A DNA stretch of 64,000 nucleotides from Methanothermobacter sp. (lineage in GTDB: Archaea; Methanobacteriota; Methanobacteria; Methanobacteriales; DSM-23052): positions 1 to 64,000 of the forward strand of contig JASFYN010000003.1 of NCBI GenBank assembly GCA_030055615.1, in the 5' to 3' direction. Under the pieces are notes generated by a model. That model was not told the origin of the DNA and did not search any database. It was given only the letters and a program-made list of their open reading frames with translations. The stretch's first letter is position 1, and each line of letters starts with the position of its first letter. Below are positions 9,190-19,384 of this stretch, piece by piece. The translations under genes and the position numbers were made by a program.

Positions 9190-9302
9190 TATTCACACCA
9201 AAAAAACTGAGTTTATGCACTGATTCTAGAAACTGTAAAATTGTATCCAAATCCCCCTTTTTTGTTTCTAAAATAAAGTTTTAGATCTTATTTATCTATC
9301 AT

Positions 9303-9310
9303 TTTAAATA
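9303..9310 (+). promoter_or_regulatory. TATA-like box of the heliorhodopsin gene
   Basis: TTTAAATA sits about 35 bases before the ATG at 9343 in an AT-rich divergent spacer. Archaeal transcription starts about 25 bases after the box centre, giving a leader of about 10 bases with only a short GTGG motif as ribosome site. This is a prediction from spacing. Confidence 0.45.
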
Positions 9311-9342
9311 TTATTAGATATAATATTCTTATTGTGGTTTAA

Positions 9343-10167
9343 ATGGATAATATTGAAAGGCTTAAGGCGATCGAAAAATCTCCTATAACTTTTGATGGGC
9401 TTAGAAGGTTGAACATAGCCGCTGGATCATTACATTTTATCCAAGGAGTCTTAATGGTTGTTTTGGGTTTTCTTTTAACATGGGAACGTGATATATACAC
9501 ATTCTATTTGAAGTTTAAAATAATTTCACTGAATCCACCATCATTTCAAGTTATACCTGAGCCACAAGTCGTATTCACTATAGGTTATCTTGGTGTTATA
9601 TTAGCATCATTCCTCCTTATCTCGGCAGTTGCACATTTCATCATAGGATTCCTTAAAACAAAGGATTATGAAAATTACTTGAAGAAAGGTATGAATCCCT
9701 ATCGTTGGTACGAGTATGCTCTTTCAAGTTCTATCATGATAGTGATACTCGCCACATTTGTTGGAATCTGGGAACTTTGGTCACTTGTAATGATCTTCGT
9801 TTTAAATGCCTCTATGATAATGTTCGGTTATCTAATGGAGAAACTGAATCAATATACCGAAAAGATTGACTGGTCACCATATATATGTGGGTGCATAGCA
9901 GGTTTCACACCATGGATTGTCATAGCAGCTTATTTCATCGCGGCCCTAGGATCAACAGAGACTAATCCACCAGCATTCGTTTACCTTGCACTACTCATAT
10001 ACTTTATAATGTTTAACACATTTTCTGTGAACATGCTGTTACAATACAAGGGCATTGGTAAATGGAAAGATTATTTATACGGGGAAAGGGTTTATATTAT
10101 CCTCAGTCTCACAGCTAAAACAATACTCGCTTGGCTGGTCTTCATCGGAATCTTCGCACCCTTCTAA
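9343..10167 (+). CDS. Heliorhodopsin
   Basis: A 274-aa, seven-helix membrane protein. The family signatures are clear: RRLNIAAGSLHFIQG in helix A, NPYRWYEYALSSS in helix C with the counterion Glu at E124, DWSPYICGCIAGFTPW in helices E-F, and LSLTAKTILAW in helix G with the retinal Schiff-base lysine at K259. Heliorhodopsins bind retinal, face the membrane in the opposite sense to type 1 rhodopsins and are thought to act as light sensors or enzyme regulators rather than pumps. No retinal or carotenoid gene lies in this window. It is a single-gene unit with its own promoter, diverging from the methyltransferase operon. Confidence 0.93.
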   Translation: MDNIERLKAIEKSPITFDGLRRLNIAAGSLHFIQGVLMVVLGFLLTWERDIYTFYLKFKIISLNPPSFQVIPEPQVVFTIGYLGVILASFLLISAVAHFIIGFLKTKDYENYLKKGMNPYRWYEYALSSSIMIVILATFVGIWELWSLVMIFVLNASMIMFGYLMEKLNQYTEKIDWSPYICGCIAGFTPWIVIAAYFIAALGSTETNPPAFVYLALLIYFIMFNTFSVNMLLQYKGIGKWKDYLYGERVYIILSLTAKTILAWLVFIGIFAPF

Positions 10168-10186
10168 ATTTATCAAAAAATTTGAA

Positions 10187-10208
10187 CATGCATGCATTTT
10201 TGCATGGA
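10187..10208 (+). terminator. Hairpin downstream of the heliorhodopsin gene
   Basis: A short inverted repeat, CATGCA and TGCATG around a T-rich loop, lies about 20-40 bases after the stop codon. It could end transcription, but there is no long T-tract after it, so the call is weak. Confidence 0.3.
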
Positions 10209-10397
10209 AAGAATGTAAAGCTGTGCGATCTTTAAAATTCAGCGCAGAATAAAGCACTATAAGATTAAGAGTGACAATACCACCAATCAAAGAAATTTCA
10301 AATTTTGGTCACTCTATTGAATATGTTTTCTTCGAAATATTTAAAATACTATTTCCTATCAAAACTCAGTTTAAATGAAGTTATTGGTGATCGTAAA

Positions 10398-11534
10398 ATG
10401 AATATTTTAATAATACCTCATTCAATATGGACCGGAGTTCCTGGAAGAACCGACTATTTTATAAAACATTTAAAAAAAAGGAATGAAGTTCATATTTTGT
10501 CATGGGACATGCCATATCCTCTTAAGCTTAAAAATATTATTAAAAAAATTAAAAAATCCCGTGAAAGGTTCACAGAGGAAATTGAAAAAAATCTTATCTT
10601 ACATCATGTTTCAAGACCATATATTATCCCTCCATTTAACAAGGGCGCTGTTAATAAACAAATCTCTGAAATTGTGGATGAATATGAAATCGATATAATA
10701 TTTTCAGAAGCTTTTTATTGGGATTTAGTGCCACCATTTGAAAAAATCCCAGTGATTTATGATGTTGTAGACGATCACCTCTCCTTTTTTAAAGATGGCC
10801 CTTTACTGAGGAAGTTTATTGGGAAGTTCAGTAGAGTAGAAAGATCTTTCATAAAACAATTAAATGAAGCTAAAAAGACAGTATTTGTTTCATCTGTTCT
10901 CAATGAAAAATATGGGATACATACTAAAAGTTCTTCTGTAATATCCAATGGGGTTGATCTTCAAAGTTTTAAAAATGACAAGGATAGAAAATATGTTGAT
11001 AAATTTGGCCTATACCAATATGAGCATGTAATTGGGTATGTAGGATACTTTGGTGAATGGTCAAACTTATACTTCACAGCTCTTCATTTGAAAAAGTTCT
11101 TGGATGAATCCAATAGCGTTCTTGTGGTTGCAGGAATTGGTCCTGAAATTAAGAAAGTAAAAAGAAAGATAGATTCTGAAAGGATAATCTTCACGGGGAT
11201 GATACCTCCCAAGGAGATACCATCAATCATGAAAACATTTGACGTGGGACTCTTAACCTTTAAAAAATCTTCATATACAGATTCTGCAAGTCCAATAAAA
11301 TATTTTGAGTATGCTGCTGCGGGTATTAAAGTACTATCCTCTCCTTTGGAAGAAGTGAAAAGGATAAATTTCAATAACACGGTTTTTTGCAATAAGATGG
11401 ATGAACTCCCTTATTCATTGGAAAAGGCCCTATCACTAGATTTTGACAAGAAAAAACTCAAAAGTTCTCTTGAAAATTATGATTGGAAAGTATTGAGCAA
11501 AAACTTGCTGAAGATTTTTAAAGTCTACAAATAA
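10398..11534 (+). CDS. GT4-type glycosyltransferase
   Basis: A 378-aa GT-B fold transferase when started at MNILIIPHS. This ATG has GGTGAT six bases upstream and the start fits the family; an in-frame ATG 93 bases earlier gives an unlikely leader. Visible parts are VIYDVVDDHLSFF at the domain border, ISNGVDLQSF, VIGYVGYFGEW, and the acceptor-side ASPIKYFEYAAAGIKVLSS with the glutamate of the E-x7-E type motif. It probably transfers a sugar from an activated nucleotide donor to a surface glycan at the cytoplasmic membrane face. It is the only rightward gene of the glycan island. Confidence 0.85.
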   Translation: MNILIIPHSIWTGVPGRTDYFIKHLKKRNEVHILSWDMPYPLKLKNIIKKIKKSRERFTEEIEKNLILHHVSRPYIIPPFNKGAVNKQISEIVDEYEIDIIFSEAFYWDLVPPFEKIPVIYDVVDDHLSFFKDGPLLRKFIGKFSRVERSFIKQLNEAKKTVFVSSVLNEKYGIHTKSSSVISNGVDLQSFKNDKDRKYVDKFGLYQYEHVIGYVGYFGEWSNLYFTALHLKKFLDESNSVLVVAGIGPEIKKVKRKIDSERIIFTGMIPPKEIPSIMKTFDVGLLTFKKSSYTDSASPIKYFEYAAAGIKVLSSPLEEVKRINFNNTVFCNKMDELPYSLEKALSLDFDKKKLKSSLENYDWKVLSKNLLKIFKVYK

Positions 11535-11589
11535 AGGACTATTTATAAAAAACTTCTCTTAATTTAGATCTAAATTGTGCAATATAGCT

Positions 11590-12579
11590 TTAGCCTTTAA
11601 AACTATTTCTATAAATTTTTTGAAGTGCATGTTTGAAGGCTTTCTTAAACTTTTTCACTTGTTTTTCCTTCGAAAAAATGCTACTTATGTGTTTTAATTC
11701 TAAAGAAATTTTTTCTTTTTCACGTAAAGGCATATTATAAATTTCACGTATTTTTTTGGCTATTGTTAAAGGTTCATTATCTTCAATTATTAAAAAATCG
11801 AGATTATATTCCCTTAAAATGGTAGATTGGCCTGTATATTCTGTTATAATAGGTATCATACCCACTGACATGGCTTCAAAAACCGAAACTGGACATGGAT
11901 CAAAATCTGCTGGGTGGACATAAATTGAGCATTTACTGAAATATTCTTCAAGGTGCTGTGTGTAACCAATTTTGTGAAGCCATTCATAGTTTTCATTTAT
12001 AACATCTGCACATGACCCAATAAGATAGAGCTGAAAACCTCTATTATCACGATTTAAAATTTTCAAGGCTTCAACCAGATTGTCAAATCTCTTATCCGAA
12101 ACTCTACGGTCGCCTATAAACATTAAATTGCTTGTATCAAGTGGACAGCTTATATTAAAATTTACATTGACGCCAAATGGATTTACTACACTTATATTTT
12201 GAATGTTGAAATACTCCGATGCAAACCTTTTGTTCATTTCAGAAACTGCTATGATGTAATCAACAAATGATAAGAAAAATTTCATCAAAGCTTTTTTAAA
12301 TGGATTAGTCCTTGAAATTAAATAAAAGAATTTATCTGCATTAAGCAGGATTATCTTTGTCCGTGGATTTTTAATTTTTTTAAGTACGGCCAATGGAAGT
12401 CCAGATCCTCCTTCAGAAAGAATCACATCAAACTTCTTGTTATCAAAAATAATTGACTTTAAAAATATCTTAATTATAGATCTACGATCATTCCCATAAT
12501 ATTGCCATTCATTAGTTACGCCACTTGCAAAGGCTCCATGAACCTTGTGAGGTCCTTGATGGATGAAAAGTATCTTCAT
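11590..12579 (-). CDS. GT4-type glycosyltransferase
   Basis: A 329-aa protein started at MKILFIHQGPH, where GGGGGGTGATGAA lies directly upstream; a longer start at 12657 adds 26 unlikely residues. Features are a short N-terminal Rossmann half, VNPFGVNVNF, LMFIGDRRVSDKRFDNLVEAL and CSIYVHPADFDPCPVSVFEAMSVG, the donor-binding motif of GT4 enzymes. Likely part of the surface polysaccharide pathway with the genes to its right. The base composition is more AT-rich than in housekeeping neighbours, as is common for glycan islands. Confidence 0.85.
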   Translation of the reverse strand: MKILFIHQGPHKVHGAFASGVTNEWQYYGNDRRSIIKIFLKSIIFDNKKFDVILSEGGSGLPLAVLKKIKNPRTKIILLNADKFFYLISRTNPFKKALMKFFLSFVDYIIAVSEMNKRFASEYFNIQNISVVNPFGVNVNFNISCPLDTSNLMFIGDRRVSDKRFDNLVEALKILNRDNRGFQLYLIGSCADVINENYEWLHKIGYTQHLEEYFSKCSIYVHPADFDPCPVSVFEAMSVGMIPIITEYTGQSTILREYNLDFLIIEDNEPLTIAKKIREIYNMPLREKEKISLELKHISSIFSKEKQVKKFKKAFKHALQKIYRNSFKG

Positions 12580-12926
12580 TTCATCACCCCCCACTATTAT
12601 ATTGTGAAACAAATTGTTTTCCCCAACCCCGTCTAAAGGAAACCTTAGCTTCACCATTTTGAATGTCTCATTTTTTTATTATAAATTTTCTAATGTTTAA
12701 TACAATATGTGTCTAATTCTATTATTTGGAACCAATTCAACGTGACTGAAGTATTATTAACTTATCTGTAGAACTTCGAAGTTGATTTCATGTATTCCAA
12801 CAAAGCCAAGTGAATTTTGATATTATAATATTGAACACAGACTAAATTGCTCAAAACCCACCCTAAAACCGATAGATCATCCCATTAGTTGCTTCGAAAT
12901 TTTTTTGGTATCTATTAGGAAGAACA

Positions 12927-13874
12927 TTAAAATTCACCTGGAAAAACTGTCATCCCTCTTTTTAATTGGTACCCATCCTTAAATGCTCTTAAAATATATT
13001 TCAAGTTTTTAGGGTTCTTTATAGAAAAATAAGCACCATATTTTAAAAATGTAATAAATGGTCTTAAATATCTTACAAGGATATTTTCACCGTATTTTCT
13101 GTTTAAATAAACTATATTTCTAAGGTAGTAGTATGTTTTCCAATCAAATTTTAATTCTTTAGTTACTCCAATTTTTTTATTTATTATCGCATTTGATACC
13201 ATGTAGATAGGCCCATATTCCAATAATCTTATGGCATATTCTGTGTCATCTGCTATGATAAAAAAATCTTTATCTGGAAATCCTACTTTATCAACGGCCT
13301 TTGTATTGATGAGAGGACCTTCAAAGGATATGGTGGTAATCTTAAAATATTCCATCTTTAAATCATCTTCTGTCACACTATCATATATATAACCTTTTAA
13401 GAAATTTTTAAAATCTAATTTCTTTGTTTCTTGGATAAATGGCAATCCATTATAATATCTTACTGGAACTAAAGCAGATACTTTTTTAATCTTTCCATAC
13501 ATGTGGAGCAATTTTTCTAAAGTATCAGTAAGAGGTTCCACGTCATCGTCCATCAGCCATAACCAATCATAGCCGTCATTGTATGCCCTTTTTACACCCT
13601 CATGGAAACCGCCAGCTCCGCCAGTATTCTTATGCATCCTCACATATACCACTTTTATTGGTTTCCCATCATAAAGATTCTTAATAGTTGAAGTTCCATT
13701 ATTCAAACTCCGAATGTAACCTTTTTCAAATAGTAATTCACTGGTTCCATCAGTTGAGGCATTATCAATGATATAGATAGCATTAAGTGGCCTCGTCTGC
13801 CTCCTTAAAGCTTCTAAACATTCGATTAGTAGTTTTTTGCGGTTGTAGGTCACGACTACTGCAGCTATTCTCAT
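12927..13874 (-). CDS. GT2 glycosyltransferase, galactofuranosyl/rhamnosyltransferase type
   Basis: A 315-aa GT-A fold enzyme. The start IAAVVVTYNRKKLL, IDNASTDGT, and the metal-binding WLWLMDDDVEP with preceding NTGGAGGFHEG are typical of the GlfT/WbbL branch of GT2. It overlaps the UDP-galactopyranose mutase gene by four bases (ATGA), so it probably uses UDP-galactofuranose made by that enzyme. Acceptor and linkage cannot be read. Confidence 0.85.
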   Translation of the reverse strand: MRIAAVVVTYNRKKLLIECLEALRRQTRPLNAIYIIDNASTDGTSELLFEKGYIRSLNNGTSTIKNLYDGKPIKVVYVRMHKNTGGAGGFHEGVKRAYNDGYDWLWLMDDDVEPLTDTLEKLLHMYGKIKKVSALVPVRYYNGLPFIQETKKLDFKNFLKGYIYDSVTEDDLKMEYFKITTISFEGPLINTKAVDKVGFPDKDFFIIADDTEYAIRLLEYGPIYMVSNAIINKKIGVTKELKFDWKTYYYLRNIVYLNRKYGENILVRYLRPFITFLKYGAYFSIKNPKNLKYILRAFKDGYQLKRGMTVFPGEF

Positions 13875-15013
13875 TTTATCTCTTTTTTGAATGTTGTGAG
13901 GGCCTTTTTCACGATCTCATCCATGTTATAATAGCGGTATTCTGCAAGTCTTCCGAGGAGTATAAGGTTTCCGTAACTTTCTGCGAGTTTTTTATACTTT
14001 TTATAGGTTTTCTGGTTTTCTAATGTGGGGATGGGATAGCAAGGTTCGTTTTTTCCTTCTATATGCTCTTCGGGGTATTCTTTGAGTATGATCGTCTTTT
14101 TGGTGCTAGTTGGGTGTATATGTTTGAATTCTGTTATTCTCGTGAAGTCATAATCATTTGGATAGTTTACTGTCGCCACTTTTTGGTACCATTCTTGGTT
14201 CAGTACCTCAAATTCGAAGTTTAGTGAACGGTATGGTAATCTACCATAACGGTAATTGAATAGTTCGTCGATTTTGCCAGTGAATATCAATTTACCCTTA
14301 TATTCTCTGTCCATAAAAAGTATCCTGTCATTTTTTATTTTTAGTATCTCATGGTGGCCTGTGTTTAGCATTATTTTTATGTTTTCGTGGTCTAGGATAT
14401 TTTGTATCATCTTGGTGTATCCTTCCTTGGGCACGGCCTGGTAACGATCTTGGAAGTATCTATCGTCCTTGGAAAGTAATATGGGCACGCGTCCTGTAAC
14501 ATTTTCATCTATTTCCTCTGGCTTTAATCCCCATTGCTTTTTTGTATAATTAAGAAATACTTTCTCGTAAATGTAATCGGCTAGGAATTTTAAGTCTTGG
14601 TCATCCTCTTCTAAAAGTTTGAGTATTGGTATGCGTTCTCCGTAGTCGTATTTTTGTAGTAGTTTTTTTTCAAGAGGCTTGGCAAGGGCCTCTGGTAGTA
14701 ATTTGTGGAGTGTGTTAAGGTTGAACGGTAATGGTACAAATTTTCCATCAATAAACCCTAGAACATAGTGTTGGTATTTTTTCCATTTGGTAAACTGTGA
14801 AAGATACTTGAAAACATCATGATAATTTGTGTGGAAAATGTGTGGACCATATTTATGGACAATTATACCTGTATTGTCTATTTCATCATAACAGTTGCCT
14901 CCGATATGGTTTCGGCGTTCAACAACTAGTACCTTTTCATCTAGGATGTTGGCTATTCTTTCTGCTATTACAGCGCCCGCGAGGCCGGCGCCCACGATAA
15001 TATAATTGAACAC
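13871..15013 (-). CDS. glf: UDP-galactopyranose mutase
   Basis: A 380-aa flavoprotein that interconverts UDP-galactopyranose and UDP-galactofuranose. The FAD-binding GAGLAGAVIAER opens the protein. GGNCYDE, KYGPHIFHT, the active-site loop (YTKKQWGLKPEEID), Arg in GRVPIL and the C-terminal FAD motif LLGRLAEYRYYNMD are all present. Its length is normal. It lies between the flippase and the GT2 gene on the same strand, making galactofuranose in the surface glycan a sound inference. Confidence 0.96.
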   Translation of the reverse strand: MFNYIIVGAGLAGAVIAERIANILDEKVLVVERRNHIGGNCYDEIDNTGIIVHKYGPHIFHTNYHDVFKYLSQFTKWKKYQHYVLGFIDGKFVPLPFNLNTLHKLLPEALAKPLEKKLLQKYDYGERIPILKLLEEDDQDLKFLADYIYEKVFLNYTKKQWGLKPEEIDENVTGRVPILLSKDDRYFQDRYQAVPKEGYTKMIQNILDHENIKIMLNTGHHEILKIKNDRILFMDREYKGKLIFTGKIDELFNYRYGRLPYRSLNFEFEVLNQEWYQKVATVNYPNDYDFTRITEFKHIHPTSTKKTIILKEYPEEHIEGKNEPCYPIPTLENQKTYKKYKKLAESYGNLILLGRLAEYRYYNMDEIVKKALTTFKKEIK

Positions 15014-15021
15014 GTTCTCAC

Positions 15022-16290
15022 CTAAATTATTTTGAGTTTTTTGAGCGCATTATACATCAGTATACATACTATGAATTCTGTTATGACAACTGCTATGGCA
15101 GCTCCTGTTGCAGATAATATCAGCGTTAAAATGATGAGCGTTATAAGGTGTATTATACCAGCTGTTATAAGTATCCTCGTGAACTTTTCCTTGTAACCAA
15201 AGGATACGAGACCTTGGATACCAAGGACGTTACTTATCCCCACGAGAAAAATTATAAATACTAATATTTGAAGAAGGGGTATGCTTTTTTGATAGGAGGA
15301 TCCTGCAAGTATCCTTACTATGAATGGCGAGGCAAACACCAATACAAGATAAAAAATGAAGGTTAATGCACTTATTAGGATGAGTATCTTCTTCAACTCT
15401 GTCTTTGCACGTTCACGATCCTCCTTCTGCATCCTAGAAAAATAAGGGTATAGTGCTTGGCCAATGGGAGATATAAGACCCTGCAGGGCCCTTGTTATGT
15501 CCTCTGCCACTGCATAATATCCAAGTGTTGCATTATCAACAAGTAAACCAAGTATGAAACGGTTTGATGTTGTATAAAGGCTTATAGCTAACGTAGATAT
15601 GAAGAGGTGCCAGCCTTCAACAAGCCGCCCTCTCACATCTTCCATGGTGGGTAACAAAAACTTCACCTTAAACTCTTTCATTACTATATGTTGACTATAA
15701 ACTCCCACAATTATAAAACCTACAGAATTTATAAAGGGCACGAGGAGATAATCCCCAGGGCCTCTTACAGTAATGAATATAAGTGCAGTGTAAATAATCG
15801 AACCTAGAATCCGCAAGATACTAATGTATCTCATCTTTTCAATGCCTTGAAAAAACCAAACCGGAAAAAGGAGATTACCTATGACTAAGCCAAAAGTGAA
15901 AATGTATAGCAGATAATCACCACGAAACCTCTCAAAAAAAGATATGACAACCAGCATCACAAGGAAAGATAAGAACATCAATATTGTTTTTGCAACCATC
16001 ACCGAACTATAAATACGTGAAATACGCCCCCTATCGTCACGGTTTATCGATATTTCCCTCGTAGCTGACAAATTAAAACCATAATCGGTCAAAATTTGAA
16101 AATAGCCAATGAAAGCAAGTGCAAATGCAACACGTCCAAAATTGGCCGGGCCCAAAACCCTTGTAAGATATGGGAAAGTTACAAGCGGAAGCAAATATTG
16201 CACCAATTGTATACTAGTAAGCGATAAAATATTATCAAATAGGCGCCGATATTCCTCGGTTGAAAGGATCAATTTCAATTTTGAGATCAT
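15022..16290 (-). CDS. Polysaccharide flippase (MOP superfamily, Wzx-like)
   Basis: A 422-aa protein with about 12 to 14 hydrophobic helices. The opening SIQLVQYLLPLVTFPYLTRVLGPANFGRVAFA and LTDYGFNLSATREIS are characteristic of RfbX/Wzx O-unit flippases. It would move a lipid-linked oligosaccharide across the membrane. It is the first gene of the leftward flippase-glf-GT2 group and is paralogous to the flippase at 41313-42557, with which it shares the same N-terminal block. Confidence 0.92.
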   Translation of the reverse strand: MISKLKLILSTEEYRRLFDNILSLTSIQLVQYLLPLVTFPYLTRVLGPANFGRVAFALAFIGYFQILTDYGFNLSATREISINRDDRGRISRIYSSVMVAKTILMFLSFLVMLVVISFFERFRGDYLLYIFTFGLVIGNLLFPVWFFQGIEKMRYISILRILGSIIYTALIFITVRGPGDYLLVPFINSVGFIIVGVYSQHIVMKEFKVKFLLPTMEDVRGRLVEGWHLFISTLAISLYTTSNRFILGLLVDNATLGYYAVAEDITRALQGLISPIGQALYPYFSRMQKEDRERAKTELKKILILISALTFIFYLVLVFASPFIVRILAGSSYQKSIPLLQILVFIIFLVGISNVLGIQGLVSFGYKEKFTRILITAGIIHLITLIILTLILSATGAAIAVVITEFIVCILMYNALKKLKII

Positions 16291-17182
16291 GAAATAAACC
16301 TCATAGGTTTATTGGATTGGTTTCACATTTATTAAATGCTCTATCTAATATTTTTCTAAATTTGGACCTTTTATCTTCATAAACTTACGAATGGGAATGA
16401 AGTTATATTAGTGCCGTGTCCATAAAAAATTTTAAGTGTAGTGGAAAATTACATTAGTAGATTGAAGTTCAAGTTTAGGGTGGAATGTTGGATCTTAGTA
16501 GAATTTTTTTATAATATGACCCGCATCCTTTCTGTGGTAGATGAGCCAAAGCCGTAAATGCAGATTTTTATATTATGCCAAAACTAAAAAGAGATCAAAT
16601 TTTTTGCTAAAAGGATTTATATGTCTCCCAAGAGATTATAGTGTTTATTTGCGTGAAGGCACTTATCTGATACCTGTTTTGGATGGGATGCTACGCTTGT
16701 TAAAATCAAGTGCAAAAATAATGAACATATCTGCAGTCCTCTTCTATATTACTTAAAGTAAAAAATGAAGTGAAAGGAAAGTGTTGATTTAAAAGTGCGA
16801 TTCTTTCGTGACCGTGAGTAAAATGGAGAAGAACCCCCCTTAAGAGAATTTCCACCAATGTTTTGTTATTTATCCATCGGTAAAACTTCACGAAAAAAGG
16901 CTTTACTTTCAGAGAATGAAAGATCAAAATCATGTCTCCCAGAAAATATTCACCATAAGAAATTATGAAATCTTCTATAAAGGCGCTGATTTTGTGATTG
17001 ATGCTTTTAAGGAGTAAAGAAAATTTTACAAGCGCTGAATTGTCTATAATGGGCTTATCTTGGCTGGATGTGACAAAAAAGGCTAACGCTAGCATCCAAA
17101 AATTTAAAGATTGGTTCTTCAGAGAATTAATATAGATTAGAGCCTAAACTTATGATGTGAATCATCTTCGCAATTTGGGAGA
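16291..17182 (-). other. About 890 bases without a recognisable gene
   Basis: Both strands carry only short frames broken by stops. The longest, a 129-aa minus-strand frame at 16706-17095, has no ribosome site and no family resemblance. A partly open plus-strand frame runs through about 16840-17020. The sequence may be the decayed remains of a coding region beside the glycan island; I cannot name it. Confidence 0.5.
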
Positions 17183-17992
17183 TCAAGTCAAGCTTCTCCC
17201 ACTTTTCTTAATAACATTTTCTATCTTGTATTCTATGTTCTCTTCTTCGAGCTTTCTTGCTATGCTTTTACTCATCCTACCAACAGCTAATACTAGGACG
17301 TTGAGGCCTCTTTTTGCCGCGGCTAAGGTTGCCTCTGGTGTTGCGAATTCAAAATCGACTTTCAAATTTAATTTGTTGGCCACAGCCCTTGCCACTGTCC
17401 CCATTATACCAACCTTGTCATGACCTTGAGCGTATATTTCTTTTATTTTTTTGAGGTTTGTGGCTCTGGATCCTCCTTCGTTTATCCTTGGGAGTACTAT
17501 TATGGTTACTTTACCCTTTTTGAGGTTTATCAGTCCGCTAAGTTCTGTGAGAGCCACGTCTTCACCCTTCTTGGCGTCGTGTAGGACTTTTCCGTGGGCT
17601 TGGCCGTCTGTTCTCTTTTTTGCGTATAATATTCCGTCTTCCATGAAGAGTTCGACTTCTTCGCCCTTTTTGAGGTTTTCTTTTGCTATGGCTGGCCATG
17701 TTGACTTGTAAGTGCTCATTGTTTCTAACACGCTATCGGCATACTTTCTTAGTGTTATGGCTTCTCTTTTTAGTTTTTCTATTCCCCTTTTTGTTAGTTT
17801 GTAGTGTGATCTTCCGTCTCCTGCTTGTATGTACCCTTGGTCTGTTAGTGTTTTTATGTTTTCTGAGACGGCCTGTACTGTTATGCCTAGTTTTTCTGCG
17901 ATGTCTCTTTGTCTTATGTGTGGTTGGTTTTCCGCTATCTCGGCGAGTATTTGGAATTTTGTCAGTTCTCCTTTCTTTTTGAATTCTTTCAT
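17183..17992 (-). CDS. Winged-helix transcriptional regulator with C-terminal ligand-like domain
   Basis: A 269-aa protein from the ATG at 17992 (GGGTGA five bases upstream; a GTG nine bases earlier is the alternative). Residues about 10-75 form a MarR/ArsR-like winged helix ([30 protein letters not shown]). The middle is beta-rich ([17 protein letters not shown]), and the C-terminal third ([29 protein letters not shown]) looks like a small Rossmann-type ligand domain. It resembles conserved archaeal HTH regulators of unknown target. It is the last gene of the purC-to-HTH run and is translationally coupled to the RecJ-like gene. Confidence 0.75.
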   Translation of the reverse strand: MKEFKKKGELTKFQILAEIAENQPHIRQRDIAEKLGITVQAVSENIKTLTDQGYIQAGDGRSHYKLTKRGIEKLKREAITLRKYADSVLETMSTYKSTWPAIAKENLKKGEEVELFMEDGILYAKKRTDGQAHGKVLHDAKKGEDVALTELSGLINLKKGKVTIIVLPRINEGGSRATNLKKIKEIYAQGHDKVGIMGTVARAVANKLNLKVDFEFATPEATLAAAKRGLNVLVLAVGRMSKSIARKLEEENIEYKIENVIKKSGRSLT

Positions 17993-17997
17993 TGTGT

Positions 17998-19383
17998 TCA
18001 CCCTATTTTGCCTTCGAGTGAATTGTCCAATAATTCCAAGAATTTTTCCTCAGTTCCGGGTGGTATGTAGGCTCCGCATGCCATTGCATGTCCTCCTCCG
18101 CTGCCGCCGACTTTCTCTGCTATTTTCCTTATTATGGATCCGAAGTGTATACCATCTAATGCAAGGAGCCTCGAACAGCGTAAAGAAACCTTTGTGCCAT
18201 GTTCTCTGATTCCTAGGCCTATTATGGGTTTTCTCCAGTCACCGTAGCCTATTATCATCCCTGCTATGGTGCCTATCACATTATCCTTTATTTCTGTAGT
18301 CTTGAAATATTGTAGGTTCTTTTTTTGTTTTAGGAGGTCTTCTGTTTCTATTAGTTCCACTTTTTCTGCTAGGTATCTTCTATGGGCTCTTGAAACACTT
18401 TCCAATTCATCTAGGGCCGATCCTCTTTCTCCTTTTAGTATTCTAAGGGCTAGTTCGATGTCGTTGTTCCGGCTGCAAGCGTTTATGGCCGTTGAAAATT
18501 CTGCCAAGTCCCGCAGTGGAGTGTATTTCTCCTCACCTGTAAGGTCGTAAGCTTCTGCAGATACTAGTTGGGGAATGTATTTCACGTACCTTGGGGGTAC
18601 CTCCCTTGAGAGCATTTTAACAAGTTCCGAGAAAAGCTTGCTTTTTTCTTCCATGGTTAAATCGCATAAGCAACGGTATCTTTCCCCTTCCTTGTATGGT
18701 ATCCCAAGCTTTTTCAATAACAATATAGATTCTGTCCTGTTATTAGTAATTGGGAGGTTAACATCACTGAAGTATGAAAGGGCCACAAATATGGGCTTTG
18801 TTTGCCTTCCATAGATTGATAGATCTTCTATGACATCTATTTGCCCCAGCCTTCTGCTGTCTTTTAGTATTTGATTGTTTAAGCCTGTTAGTTTGCCTGT
18901 TAACGAATTTTGCAAGTCTCCTACAGCTGATAATACGCCCATCCAGCTAGTCTCATATTGGTTGAATTTTTTTGAGAGGAGGTATGCCATTCCACCTCCT
19001 GATATTTGGGTTGAACCATCTATCCCATGCTTTATGGGGTTCAGTTCTAGCAGTTCTCCTTTCGGGTTCTTTCTTGGGAGTGGTGGATGGTGATCCAAGA
19101 TTATGATCTTTGAATTGGATGTGGTGATCTCTTCTATGCGTTGGCCTGATCCCATGTCAGTGAAGATGGTAAGTTCATTTTCTATTTTGATGTCCTCGAC
19201 TTGGTTTAAGTTTATGAAGTCGATTTCATGTTCTTTTCCTAGTCTTTCAAGGAGTATTGAAATAATAGCTCCGGCTGTTATACCATCACAGTCACGGTGG
19301 CTGTAAACTTTAATATCCTCTGAAGATTCTATGATATCCTTAGCTTTCAAAAAGCCTTTATCTAATCCTGGGGGTGTTTTCAT
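17998..19383 (-). CDS. DHH/DHHA1 family single-strand nuclease (archaeal RecJ-like)
   Basis: A 461-aa protein. The DHH domain shows [14 protein letters not shown] (motif I), IFTDMGSG (motif II), [10 protein letters not shown] (motif III, DHH) and [10 protein letters not shown] (motif IV). The C-terminal DHHA1 domain ends in [17 protein letters not shown]. Archaeal RecJ-like proteins are manganese-dependent single-strand exonucleases, some associated with the GINS replication complex. It sits between srp19 and the HTH gene with gaps of only a few bases. Confidence 0.88.
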   Translation of the reverse strand: MKTPPGLDKGFLKAKDIIESSEDIKVYSHRDCDGITAGAIISILLERLGKEHEIDFINLNQVEDIKIENELTIFTDMGSGQRIEEITTSNSKIIILDHHPPLPRKNPKGELLELNPIKHGIDGSTQISGGGMAYLLSKKFNQYETSWMGVLSAVGDLQNSLTGKLTGLNNQILKDSRRLGQIDVIEDLSIYGRQTKPIFVALSYFSDVNLPITNNRTESILLLKKLGIPYKEGERYRCLCDLTMEEKSKLFSELVKMLSREVPPRYVKYIPQLVSAEAYDLTGEEKYTPLRDLAEFSTAINACSRNNDIELALRILKGERGSALDELESVSRAHRRYLAEKVELIETEDLLKQKKNLQYFKTTEIKDNVIGTIAGMIIGYGDWRKPIIGLGIREHGTKVSLRCSRLLALDGIHFGSIIRKIAEKVGGSGGGHAMACGAYIPPGTEEKFLELLDNSLEGKIG

Positions 19384-19384
19384 A

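Noticed and set aside
10305-10397. Longer N-terminus of the first GT4 gene
   Set aside because: The extra 31 residues do not resemble the family and the internal ATG at 10398 has a ribosome site at ideal distance.
16706-17095. A 129-codon minus-strand open frame in the gap after the flippase
   Set aside because: No ribosome binding site, no recognisable fold pattern and Phe/Leu/His-rich composition; treated as part of an uncoded stretch.
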